Source of the DNA: Nitrospirota bacterium
GTDB taxonomy: Bacteria > Nitrospirota > Thermodesulfovibrionia > Thermodesulfovibrionales > SM23-35
Length of the DNA stretch: 64,000 nucleotides
Direction: 5' to 3'
Assembly: GCA_014859105.1 (NCBI GenBank)
Contig: JACUUX010000009.1
Location: forward strand, 1-64,000
Shown here: piece after piece, positions 52,514 to 60,527 of the stretch
How the letters are laid out: every line of letters begins with the position of its first letter
Numbering within the stretch: the first letter of the stretch is position 1
Notes under the pieces: generated by a model
The model's input: only the letters and a program-made list of their open reading frames with translations
The model's database searches: none
What the model was told of the DNA's origin: nothing
Program-made: the position numbers and the translations under genes

Positions 52514-53343
52514 TGTCGTTTATAAATGAGAATAGGCAGGTTTGTCTGGTTAATAAGTTTTAAGGTTATACTTCCCAATAAAAACCTGTGTATTCCTGAG
52601 AACCCTCTTGAACCGACCACAATGAGATCAAAATTATCTTTAACCGACTCCCTTAGAATCTCCCTGACGATCTCCTTGCTGAAAATTGATCTGTGAGAAG
52701 CATCGACCCCCAGGCTCCTTAGCATCACGGTACCTTCTTCCGCTATCTTTTTTGACAGTATCTCGGACTCATCACTCATCCATGGCGACACATTTAAAAC
52801 CGCGGCTTTACAGTCCATATTTTTAATTATTTCCCCTCCAAACCGTATAGCCTCTTCTGCACATCTGGAACCATCATAGCAAAATAATACTTTCGAAGGA
52901 CCGACAAGCTGTTTAGCAACCAACACTGAAACTCCTGCATACTGCACTACCTTGGATGAGACACTTCCGAGAAGCAACTTTTTTATATTTGCTAAATTTC
53001 GATGACCGACGACTATCAGGTCATATTCTGCTTTTTCTGCTTCATTTATTAAATGCCCGGCGGGGTCCCCTTTTACAACTTCTTTAAACTGAACATCGGG
53101 CAAAATATTTTTTTTTATTAGTTCAGAGAGCAGCTCGGTCACCCTCTGCCTTTCATTTTCTATATTCTTTTCCATTAACTTCTTTATTGGCCAGGAAGAA
53201 GGAAGGGGTTCTTCCTGAACTACATGCATGGCTGTAACAATAGCTCCAAGACGTTGGCCTAAATTTCCGGCATACATCAGCGCAATATCCGATACAGGAT
53301 CACCACCAATGCCAACCAGTATCTTATTAACCATATTAACCAT
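52495..53343 (-). CDS. Tandem universal stress protein
   Basis: This 282-residue protein has two UspA domains. Both carry the nucleotide-binding pattern: GHRNLANIKKLLLGSVSSKVV (first) and GSRGFSGIHRFLLGSITLKLI (second). It is clearly distinct from the Usp at 26222, with no Cys-rich linker. It is a single gene, convergent with the ZIP gene. The 229-bp gap beyond its start (53344-53572) contains no recognisable gene. Confidence 0.9.
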   Translation of the reverse strand: MVNMVNKILVGIGGDPVSDIALMYAGNLGQRLGAIVTAMHVVQEEPLPSSWPIKKLMEKNIENERQRVTELLSELIKKNILPDVQFKEVVKGDPAGHLINEAEKAEYDLIVVGHRNLANIKKLLLGSVSSKVVQYAGVSVLVAKQLVGPSKVLFCYDGSRCAEEAIRFGGEIIKNMDCKAAVLNVSPWMSDESEILSKKIAEEGTVMLRSLGVDASHRSIFSKEIVREILRESVKDNFDLIVVGSRGFSGIHRFLLGSITLKLINQTNLPILIYKRHHKIKR

Positions 53344-53572
53344 AATACTTCTTAAAGCTTTTTTCCTTCTAAAAATTATAACAAAAATTAGATTATGGCA
53401 TCGGCTTGCCTGTAATATATGAATCCGGGAAATTTTTATCGGCTATAATAGAATGAAAAAAATAATGTCCAAAGAAAACCGGATTTCGGTCAAGGGGAGC
53501 AAATCTTCTATGGCGAATTCGCCGGCAGGCGGAAAAAAGGTTTTAGTGAAAATTATCGGTCAGTAAATCATA

Positions 53573-54547
53573 GTGAAGAAAATTGCTATAACAATAGGAG
53601 AGCCGGGCGGTGTCGGTCCGGAAATAATCGCAAAGGCCCTTTCTTTTCCTGAAATAACAGACTGCTGTATTCCTGTTGTCATTGGATCTGCATCTGTTAT
53701 GGAAGAAATACTGAATATTGTCAGGATCCCCGTGCAGTTAAGAATAATTAAATCACCTGCTGAATCTAAATCTTCATCTGGAATTATTGATATCATCGAT
53801 TCAGGAATACCCAAAGGATTCAAAAAAAACAAACCTGCTGCAGAAGGTGGGCAAGCATGCGTAACTTATATAAATAAGGCAGTTGAGCTGGCATTACAAA
53901 AGAAAGTTGACGGCATTGTCACCGCTCCGATATCAAAAGAAGCTCTAAAAATGGCCGGTTTTCAGTGGCCCGGCCATACTGAAATGCTTGCTGATTTAAC
54001 AAGAACGAAGGACTATGCAATGATGCTTATCGGCGGGACGTTAAGGGTTATTCTCGTGACGATTCACACTGCTTTAAAACACGTGCCTGAACTGATTACA
54101 AAGCAAAAAATATTAAAGACCATCCGTCTTGCAAAAAGGGCATGCGACATGTTGAATATAAAAAATCCCGTGATTGCTGTGGCGGGACTAAATCCACATG
54201 CCGGAGAAAAAGGTTTATTTGGTGATGAGGAGCAAAAAAAGATCATCCCTGCTGTAAAAGAGGCTTTAAAAGAAGGGCTACCCGTCTCGGGCCCATACCC
54301 GCCGGATACAATTTTTCATAAGGCATACAGAGGAGATGTGGATATTGTTGTCTGTATGTATCACGATCAGGGATTGATTCCCCTGAAAATGATTGCATTC
54401 GACAAAGGTGTCAATGTTACAATTGGCCTTCCCTTTATTCGAACTTCACCTGACCACGGAACAGCTTATGATATTGCGTGGAAGGGGATTGCCAATCCAT
54501 CGAGCATGATTGAAGCGATAAAACTGGCAGCAATGTTGAGAATATAA
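53573..54547 (+). CDS. pdxA: 4-hydroxythreonine-4-phosphate dehydrogenase
   Basis: This 324-residue metal-dependent dehydrogenase makes the pyridoxal 5'-phosphate precursor. It begins ITIGEPGGVGPEIIAKAL, with TAPISKEALKMAGFQWPGHTEML, GLNPHAGEKGLFGDEE, CMYHDQGLIPLKM and TSPDHGTAYDIAWKG carrying the substrate and metal His/Asp residues. Start GTG 53573 fits the family N-terminus although no ribosome-binding site is evident. The pdxA-rsmA neighbourhood is common; here an MFS gene sits between. Confidence 0.94.
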   Translation: MKKIAITIGEPGGVGPEIIAKALSFPEITDCCIPVVIGSASVMEEILNIVRIPVQLRIIKSPAESKSSSGIIDIIDSGIPKGFKKNKPAAEGGQACVTYINKAVELALQKKVDGIVTAPISKEALKMAGFQWPGHTEMLADLTRTKDYAMMLIGGTLRVILVTIHTALKHVPELITKQKILKTIRLAKRACDMLNIKNPVIAVAGLNPHAGEKGLFGDEEQKKIIPAVKEALKEGLPVSGPYPPDTIFHKAYRGDVDIVVCMYHDQGLIPLKMIAFDKGVNVTIGLPFIRTSPDHGTAYDIAWKGIANPSSMIEAIKLAAMLRI

Positions 54548-54552
54548 TCATT

Positions 54553-55794
54553 GTGAGCCTTAACAAAAAACACATCGCAAGCTGGACGTTATTTGATTTC
54601 GCAAACTCCAGTTACTCTGCGGTAATAGCAGCTGTTATTTTTCCTGTTTATTATGTTCAGGTAATCGTCGGGAATGGAACAGGTTCAGGGGACCTCTGGT
54701 GGGGAAGATCCATATCAACCAGTATGGCCATTGTGGCTTTAACTTCGCCATTTCTTGGAGGTATAGCAGACTACGGAGGGTTCAGAAAAAGATTCCTTTT
54801 TATTTACACAGCCCTGAGTGTGAGTGCCATTGCAAGTCTTTCTATCCTCGATAAAGGCATGGTCTTTGAAGGGTTTTTGCTGATTATTGTTGCAAATCTT
54901 GGCATGGAAGGAGGACTCGTCTTTTACAATTCCTTTCTTCCGCGAATCGCTCCAAAGGAATATCATGGCCGGCTTTCTGCCTGGGGATTTATGACCGGCT
55001 ATGCAGGGTCTATAATCTCTCTCTTTCTTGTTCTCCCCTTTGTAAGGGCAGGACAGTTTAACATCACATGGCTTATGATTGCAATTTTCTTTGCTCTGTT
55101 TTCTATCCCTGCTTTTCTCTTTCTCCCAGGGGATACCAGAGGGAAACTTTCGTTAGCCCATGCAAGTATAAAAGGGCTCAAATATACCCTGAAAACCCTT
55201 CAAGAGATATGGAAAAGAAAAGAGCCACGAAAGTTCTTAATTTCATACTTTATTTACGAAGATGGTGTCAATACAGTAATAGTATTCTCGAGCATTTTTG
55301 CTGCTACAACACTCGGCTTTAAACCCCCTGAACTGATTGCACTTTATCTTATCGTACAATCAACCGCACTTTTCGGGTCTTTCTCACTGGCCAAGCCTAT
55401 TGACCTCTGGGGCCCTAAAAAGGTAGTGATAATCTCGCTCATTATGTGGATATCTGTTGCAACCCTCGCCTTTTTCGTACAGACAAAAACCCAGTTCTGG
55501 ATACTTGCATCAATAGCAGGACTTGGACTCGGCACAGTTCAGGCTGCTTCACGGGCATTCCTCGCCCAGTTTATTCCCGAAGGAAAAGAGGCAGAATATT
55601 TCGGGGTCTATTCTTTGATGGGAAAGTCGTCTGCAATCCTTGGCCCTCTTATATTCGGGTATATATCAGCAACTTTCGGGAGTCAGAGACCCGCAATCCT
55701 TTCAGTGGCTGCTTTTTTTCTCATTGGACTTATAATCCTCAGAAATGTAAAAGGAGGAGGGCCGAATATTTCGAAGATTTCATTATCAAAATAA
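54553..55794 (+). CDS. MFS transporter, UMF1/Atg22-like
   Basis: This is a 413-residue protein with twelve transmembrane segments. The N-terminus SWTLFDFANSSYSAVIAAVIFPVYY is the hallmark of the UMF1 group related to the yeast vacuolar permease Atg22. GTG start five bases past the pdxA stop, so it is cotranscribed. Amino-acid-type substrates have been proposed for the group; none can be assigned here. Confidence 0.9.
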   Translation: MSLNKKHIASWTLFDFANSSYSAVIAAVIFPVYYVQVIVGNGTGSGDLWWGRSISTSMAIVALTSPFLGGIADYGGFRKRFLFIYTALSVSAIASLSILDKGMVFEGFLLIIVANLGMEGGLVFYNSFLPRIAPKEYHGRLSAWGFMTGYAGSIISLFLVLPFVRAGQFNITWLMIAIFFALFSIPAFLFLPGDTRGKLSLAHASIKGLKYTLKTLQEIWKRKEPRKFLISYFIYEDGVNTVIVFSSIFAATTLGFKPPELIALYLIVQSTALFGSFSLAKPIDLWGPKKVVIISLIMWISVATLAFFVQTKTQFWILASIAGLGLGTVQAASRAFLAQFIPEGKEAEYFGVYSLMGKSSAILGPLIFGYISATFGSQRPAILSVAAFFLIGLIILRNVKGGGPNISKISLSK

Positions 55795-55861
55795 TTTCAG
55801 ATAAATCAACCCCTTCATTTTTTTTATCCCTTCCTATTTGATAATATTGGATAATAAGTAA

Positions 55862-56662
55862 ATGACTAAAAAACATTTAGGACAGCACTTCCTCTATGAT
55901 CCCTCAATCCTGAACAGGATCATCGAGGGTGCAGAACTTCACCCCGGAGATATTGTTGTGGAGATAGGCCCGGGTCATGGCAGAATGACAAGGATGCTTG
56001 CAGAAAAAGTTAAAAAGGTTATTGCGATAGAACTTGATGATAAATTATATGAAAGTCTAAAAAAAGAACTTTCTGGTTATGAAAACGTAGAATTAATACA
56101 CGAGGATGCACTGAAATATCCTTACGAGACTCTTCCGTATTTTAAGGTTGTTGCAAATATACCGTATTATATTACGACCCCCCTGATCTTCAGGCTTCTT
56201 GAAATGAAACAAACATACCATGTAGATACACAAAAAACAACGGGGAGAAAAAATCTCGAGACTATGACCTTAACTGTTCAGAAAGAGGTAGCCGAAAGAA
56301 TAGTAGCGAAGCCAGGAAATAAACATTATGGGATACTTTCAATTATGGTACAGTTTTATGCAAAGCCGGGCTTGAAATTCATAATTCCTAAAAAAGCATT
56401 CAGGCCGGTGCCGAAGGTAGATTCCGCTGTCATACATTTAGAGATATATGGAAAACCATATTTCCACGTTAAAGATGAAGACTTATTTTTCAGAATTATT
56501 AAAACGGCCTTTTCTAAGAGGAGGAAGATGCTATCAAATTCTCTGAAATTAATAAGACAGGATGTGAAAGACTGGCTTGTTAAAGCAGGTATTGACCCGG
56601 ACAGGAGACCGGAGACTTTGAGTATAGAAGAGTTCGCCAGGCTTGCAAATGTATATAACTAA
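55862..56662 (+). CDS. rsmA: 16S rRNA (A1518/A1519-N6,N6) dimethyltransferase
   Basis: This 266-residue RsmA/KsgA begins KKHLGQHFLYDPSILNRI, with SAM motif I VEIGPGHGRMTRML, acidic motif IELDD, catalytic VANIPYYITTPLI and C-terminal PVPKVDSAVIHLE. It dimethylates two adenosines in helix 45 during late 30S assembly. It ends two bases from the convergent ftsH stop. Confidence 0.96.
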   Translation: MTKKHLGQHFLYDPSILNRIIEGAELHPGDIVVEIGPGHGRMTRMLAEKVKKVIAIELDDKLYESLKKELSGYENVELIHEDALKYPYETLPYFKVVANIPYYITTPLIFRLLEMKQTYHVDTQKTTGRKNLETMTLTVQKEVAERIVAKPGNKHYGILSIMVQFYAKPGLKFIIPKKAFRPVPKVDSAVIHLEIYGKPYFHVKDEDLFFRIIKTAFSKRRKMLSNSLKLIRQDVKDWLVKAGIDPDRRPETLSIEEFARLANVYN

Positions 56663-56664
56663 TT

Positions 56665-58563
56665 TTATAAATCTCTTTTTTCTTTCGCCTCTTTTATTAT
56701 CCTTTCTATATTCTCTCTTTCAAGTGACTCTTCTTTCAGCAACGCCTCTGCCAAACTATCAAGAACATGCCTGTTATTTTTCAATAACTCTTCTGCCTTT
56801 GATTCAGCCTCAATGATCAACTCGCGTATCTCCTGATCCATAAGCCATGCCATCTCCTCGCTGTAACGCTTTGGCTGTGCAAGTTCCCTCCCCAAAAATG
56901 GATGTTCTTCTCCTCTCCCGAGGTTTAAAGGCCCGATCTTATCGCTCATACCCCATTGTGCAACCATCTTTTCCGCTAGCGCAGTTGCCTCTTTGAGGTC
57001 ATTCTGCGCCCCGCTGCTCAGATCGTTAAATACAATCTTTTCCGAAACCCTTCCAGCAAGAGCTACACTCAGCCGGTTCATAAGATATGATTTTGGATAA
57101 TAATGTCTGTCTTCCTCCGGAAGCAGCTGGGTTGCCCCCATTGCCATACCCCTTGGTATTATACTGACCTTGTGGACCGGATCGGTCCCGGGAAGTTCCC
57201 ATGCAACAAGTGCATGCCCTGCTTCATGATATGCTGTTATCCTTCTTTCCATATCGCTGATTGTTTCTTCTCTCACCGAACCCATTAATATTATGTCCCT
57301 TGCCTCCTCGAAATCGCTCATATCTATTTTGTCTTTATTCTTCCTTACCGCAATGAGCGCCGCTTCGTTCGCTAAATTCTCAAGGTCCGCACCTGTCATG
57401 CCGGGGGTACCTCTTGCAATCTTTTCAGGGTCTATGTCTTCTGCTAATTGCTTATTCTTTGTGTGAACCTCAAGAATTGACTTACGCTCGTTTAAACCGG
57501 GTCTATCAATCACAATATGTCTATCAAACCGGCCTGGTCTGAGAAGCGCTGGATCAAGTACATCCGGCCTGTTTGTTGCTGCTAAAACAATTACTTCCTC
57601 GTGGGGCTCAAAACCATCCATTTCGCTTAAAATCTGATTTAGTGTCTGTTCCCTCTCGTCGTGTCCTCCTCCAAAACCGGCTCCCCGTGTACGACCGACG
57701 GCATCGAGTTCGTCGATAAAAATTATACTTGGATGTGATTCTTTTGCTTTTTTGAACAGATCTCTGACACGTGCAGCACCGACCCCCACAAACATCTCTA
57801 TAAATTCAGATGCACTGATACTGTAAAAAGGAACTCCTGCCTCGCCTGCCACAGCCCGTGCGAGAAGAGTTTTTCCTGTTCCAGGCGGGCCAACCAAAAG
57901 CACCCCTTTGGGAACCTTTGCACCCAGTCTCACGAATCTGGAAGGGTCTTTCAGATATTCTATCGTCTCCCTTAGTTCCTGTTTAACGTTTTCCATCCCG
58001 GCCACATCTTTGAATGTCACGCTAATTTTCTTTGCATCATAAAGCTTTGCCTTACTCGAGCCAAAAGTAAAAAGACCTTTTGGACCACCTTGCATCTGCA
58101 TAGCACGCCTCATTAGAAATATCCATATCCCGATAATAAGCACCCACGGCAAAACCCATATCAAAATCTGCGATAAAAAAGACCTCTCAGCAGATGGTTC
58201 CACATTAACAATCACATTTTTCTCCTCAAGCCTTGAAAGAAGCTCATCACCCAAAAAAGAAGGCAGATAGGTTTGAAAGCTATTTATCAATCTGGGCTCT
58301 CTCTCATCTACTGGTTGAATATTGACTTCTTTAATAAACTCTCCATTTACCTGTAAATCCTTTATTGTCACGGATTTAATGTTATCGGTATCAAGTTGTT
58401 CAATAAATTGACTGTAGCTAATAATACCGTATCTTTCAGGGACTCTTATTTTGAAAATCTGACTCCATAGATACATGAGAATAAAAATTGCTAAAACGAC
58501 GATTACAATTCTCCATTGAGGCTCTTTTAAAATGTCAGATATATTTTTCTTTTCCTGAGCCAT
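56665..58563 (-). CDS. ftsH: ATP-dependent membrane zinc protease FtsH
   Basis: This is a 632-residue AAA+ protease. TM1 (~16-36), a small periplasmic domain and TM2 (~130-152) precede the AAA+ module (Walker A GPPGTGKT, Walker [35 protein letters not shown]). The M41 domain follows with HEAGH zinc site and the downstream Asp ligand region ([12 protein letters not shown]). It degrades misfolded membrane proteins and, in many bacteria, LpxC, which is also encoded here. It is divergent from ytxH. Confidence 0.96.
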   Translation of the reverse strand: MAQEKKNISDILKEPQWRIVIVVLAIFILMYLWSQIFKIRVPERYGIISYSQFIEQLDTDNIKSVTIKDLQVNGEFIKEVNIQPVDEREPRLINSFQTYLPSFLGDELLSRLEEKNVIVNVEPSAERSFLSQILIWVLPWVLIIGIWIFLMRRAMQMQGGPKGLFTFGSSKAKLYDAKKISVTFKDVAGMENVKQELRETIEYLKDPSRFVRLGAKVPKGVLLVGPPGTGKTLLARAVAGEAGVPFYSISASEFIEMFVGVGAARVRDLFKKAKESHPSIIFIDELDAVGRTRGAGFGGGHDEREQTLNQILSEMDGFEPHEEVIVLAATNRPDVLDPALLRPGRFDRHIVIDRPGLNERKSILEVHTKNKQLAEDIDPEKIARGTPGMTGADLENLANEAALIAVRKNKDKIDMSDFEEARDIILMGSVREETISDMERRITAYHEAGHALVAWELPGTDPVHKVSIIPRGMAMGATQLLPEEDRHYYPKSYLMNRLSVALAGRVSEKIVFNDLSSGAQNDLKEATALAEKMVAQWGMSDKIGPLNLGRGEEHPFLGRELAQPKRYSEEMAWLMDQEIRELIIEAESKAEELLKNNRHVLDSLAEALLKEESLERENIERIIKEAKEKRDL

Positions 58564-58616
58564 TATTAAATATTATCTGAATTATATAAAAAAGCAAACC
58601 TTATAATGATTTAAAG

Positions 58617-58645
58617 TTGACTCTATCGTTTATACTTGTTAAAGT
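58617..58645 (+). promoter_or_regulatory. Promoter of the YtxH gene
   Basis: TTGACT at 58617-58622, a 17-bp spacer and TAAAGT at 58640-58645 lie 35 bp before the ATG. The -10 is only four of six matches. Confidence 0.4.
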
Positions 58646-58679
58646 GTAAGGGATTAAATTAATGCAAAGAGGAGGAGAT

Positions 58680-59021
58680 ATGGAAGACGATTATAAAAAA
58701 ATAGGTGTTGCATTCTTATTAGGCGGACTTATAGGCGCTGCTATCGCGCTTTTATATGCTCCCAAGTCTGGCAGGGAAACGAGAAAGGATATTGCAAAAA
58801 CCGCAAGACGCGTTAAGAGCGAGACTTCCGATTTAATTGAGGATACTGTAGAAGGAATTCAGGATTTTGCAGGTGACATAAAAGACAAGGTAACACATAT
58901 CATTGAGCGCGGTGTGGAATTATCGGATAACGCTAAGAATGAGATTTTAAAGAGCCTCGAACACGGACAGAAGGCAATCGAAAAGCAGAGGAAAAGAATA
59001 ACCGAATCCCTCGGGCTTTAA
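58680..59021 (+). CDS. YtxH-domain membrane protein
   Basis: This 113-residue protein starts at ATG 58680, fixed by an AGAGGAGGAG site; a longer frame from 58662 lacks one. An N-terminal hydrophobic segment with Gly zipper (GVAFLLGGLIGAAIALLYAP) leads to KSGRETRKDI, the YtxH signature, and a long amphipathic helix of coiled-coil character. Members are general-stress envelope proteins of unclear function. The stop is directly followed by a tRNA-Ser 3' fragment. Confidence 0.85.
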   Translation: MEDDYKKIGVAFLLGGLIGAAIALLYAPKSGRETRKDIAKTARRVKSETSDLIEDTVEGIQDFAGDIKDKVTHIIERGVELSDNAKNEILKSLEHGQKAIEKQRKRITESLGL

Positions 59022-59049
59022 GCGGAGGGGGTGAGATTCGAACTCTCCA
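59022..59049 (-). other. Orphan tRNA-Ser 3' fragment (possible att scar)
   Basis: Read on the minus strand the 28 bp carry a T-loop (GTTCGAATC), T-stem and acceptor 3' strand ending CACCCCCTCCG, as in the 3' end of a serine tRNA. No tRNA 5' part follows upstream on that strand. Partial tRNA ends are typical att sites left by integrative elements. The remaining 59050-59663 holds only repeats. Confidence 0.55.
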
Positions 59050-59340
59050 TTAACCTATGTAAGCCATTGATAAATAAGGAAATTGAAAAGAGTCATTGAA
59101 TCTTCATTGAATATTAAATTCATTGGCCTTAACCTTTCAAACCATGCCAACCAGAGAATAAACGCCACTGCATCCTGCCTTGCCGTAACCTTCTATCAGG
59201 TACTATCTCGATCTTTTCTTTTTAAACTCTTTTAAGACTTGCCCTCTTTGATCTTCAGCGCAAGCTTCCCCAGGTAGGCTTTATGTAAGTTATTGGCCTG
59301 TTCTCTAAGGTTTTCCTCTGCCATGCGCCTCCGTTTCTTT

Positions 59341-59401
59341 GTCATGCTCGGACTTGATCCGGGCATCCAGTCTTTTTTGGTTCTGGATTCCCCGGTCAAG
59401 A
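59341..59401. repeat. Decayed paired palindrome (GTCATGCTCGG...)
   Basis: GTCATGCTCGGACTTGATCC, then GGGCATCCAG and CTGGATTCCCCGGTCAAG. It is a diverged member of the GTCATTCC class. It lies within the 640-bp gene-free region 59022-59663. Confidence 0.45.
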
Positions 59402-59424
59402 GGCTGTGTCGCAATAGCAAAAAG

Positions 59425-59541
59425 TATCATTTCGAGGAGTTCGACGACGAGAAATCTTGAAATAAAACAGATAGTTAAAGATTTCTCACGGAGCCTGCCC
59501 TGAGCCAAACGACAAGATTCCCCGCGCCGCTCGGAATGATA
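59425..59541. repeat. Inverted repeat with TCATTTCGAGGAG / CGGAATGAT ends
   Basis: TATCATTTCGAGGAG and ACGAGAAATCTT on the left, AAAGATTTCTCACGG and CTCGGAATGATA on the right, form an imperfect ~117-bp palindrome. It has no gene. This is a different family from the GTCATTCC palindromes. Confidence 0.5.
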
Positions 59542-59663
59542 GAAAATAAATTTTATGCGTTATTTATAGCAGCAAATCTTTGCGTAGTCTGGCAGGGGGG
59601 ATATTGTAAAAGTCGAACTTTTCTGATAGACAAATAGACTGTAAAGAACTATAATTGGTTGAA

Positions 59664-59924
59664 ATGACAGAGAGCGATCTTGAAAAAGAAATCATATCTA
59701 TAATCTCCGACGTTTCTGGTTTCGATGAGGAAGAGATTACTCTTGAATCAAATTTTTTTAAAGATCTGGAAATAGACTCTATTAAATCAATCGAGATCAC
59801 AGTTGCAATCGAGAAAAAATATAAAATATCAGTAAGAGATGAAGACATTCCGAATATTACGACTGTGAAAGATGCGGTGGAATTAACAAGAAAACTATTA
59901 TCACAGAAGGCTGAGACGGTATAG
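59664..59924 (+). CDS. Acyl carrier protein-like protein
   Basis: This 86-residue four-helix ACP carries the phosphopantetheine Ser in LEIDSIKSIEI (DSI instead of the usual DSL), with strongly acidic helices. ATG 59664 is chosen; an upstream TTG adds three residues. No fatty-acid, polyketide or NRPS genes surround it, so it is not the main fatty-acid ACP by context. The next gene starts three bases after its stop, forming a two-gene unit with a small zinc-ribbon protein. Confidence 0.85.
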   Translation: MTESDLEKEIISIISDVSGFDEEEITLESNFFKDLEIDSIKSIEITVAIEKKYKISVRDEDIPNITTVKDAVELTRKLLSQKAETV

Positions 59925-59926
59925 AA

Positions 59927-60130
59927 ATGATTGTAATGACATGTCCGGTATGCAATAGAACATGGATAGATGAATCCCTTGCTATTTATTCCAGAAGTAA
60001 GGACCTGCCATTAGAAAAGAAGATTTCTGCCCCATGCGGGCATGGTTTTGCATTCCTTGTAAGATATTATGACCTAAATAATGAAGTATGGTATTACGAA
60101 CAAATTGATTTCGTAAAGGAAGGCAGATAA
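59927..60130 (+). CDS. Small putative zinc-ribbon protein
   Basis: This 67-residue protein has Cys-Pro-x-Cys (TCPVCNRTW) and a second Cys-Gly-His (SAPCGHGFAF), compatible with a one-metal ribbon, followed by an aromatic-rich tail (VRYYDLNNEVWYYEQIDF). It is translationally adjacent to the orphan ACP. I do not recognise a family. It may be the ACP's regulatory or catalytic partner, which is speculation from position. Confidence 0.6.
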   Translation: MIVMTCPVCNRTWIDESLAIYSRSKDLPLEKKISAPCGHGFAFLVRYYDLNNEVWYYEQIDFVKEGR

Positions 60131-60164
60131 CTTCATTCTCTGATAGGTCTTTCAGTTAAAAGCA

Positions 60165-60527
60165 TTATTTGTCCAATAGTGAAATAGCATCCAGATGCTC
60201 ATATAATGAAGGCTGATTTATAATATTGATTTCTTTATGAAATTGTATGCCTGTAAAATACACATCCTTGAATTTTCTGCTATAAACAATACGCCCGTTG
60301 ATGGCATCTGTCTTGATTGAGCCGTCACTGGATATAAAAGTAATGTTCAATGAAACATCGATGGTATCTTCTAATGGACCATCTAAATATAAACCGATTC
60401 CTGAAAGCGATACGTCGGTAATCAAAGCATGGATTAACTGGTTCTGTCCCTGACGCTCATATTTAAGGTCTGCCGAACCTGTTACGGTATATCGTCTATG
60501 TTTTCGCTTTTTGTTCAGTTGTTCCAC
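60165..60527 (-). CDS. PilZ-domain protein
   Basis: This ~120-residue protein has c-di-GMP-binding residues: an Arg-rich N-terminal motif (KRKHRRYTV) and D-x-S-x-x-G in ITDVSLSGIGL. The start is uncertain; GTG 60527 gives MEQLNKKRKHRRY and overlaps the end of the EAL gene by 32 bp, while longer frames run through that gene. Co-transcription with two EAL proteins makes it a likely receiver for their signal. Confidence 0.75.
   Translation of the reverse strand: MEQLNKKRKHRRYTVTGSADLKYERQGQNQLIHALITDVSLSGIGLYLDGPLEDTIDVSLNITFISSDGSIKTDAINGRIVYSRKFKDVYFTGIQFHKEINIINQPSLYEHLDAISLLDK

Noticed and set aside
53391-53420. TGGCATCGGCTTGCC as a sigma-54 promoter of pdxA
   Set aside because: GG to GC spacing is nine, not ten, so it breaks the key constraint.
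53453-53566. A 37-codon frame upstream of pdxA
   Set aside because: No ribosome-binding site, no recognisable feature, and in-frame with pdxA only through a stop; probably chance.
59022-59110. A complete minus-strand tRNA-Ser gene
   Set aside because: Only the T-arm and acceptor 3' end are present; the sequence beyond 59050 has no anticodon or D-arm structure.
59232-59508. Two minus-strand frames of 62 and 67 codons in the repeat-rich gap
   Set aside because: Both run through palindromic repeats and lack start signals. The 30-codon end (MAEENLREQANNLHKAYLGK) looks more gene-like, but nothing supports expression.
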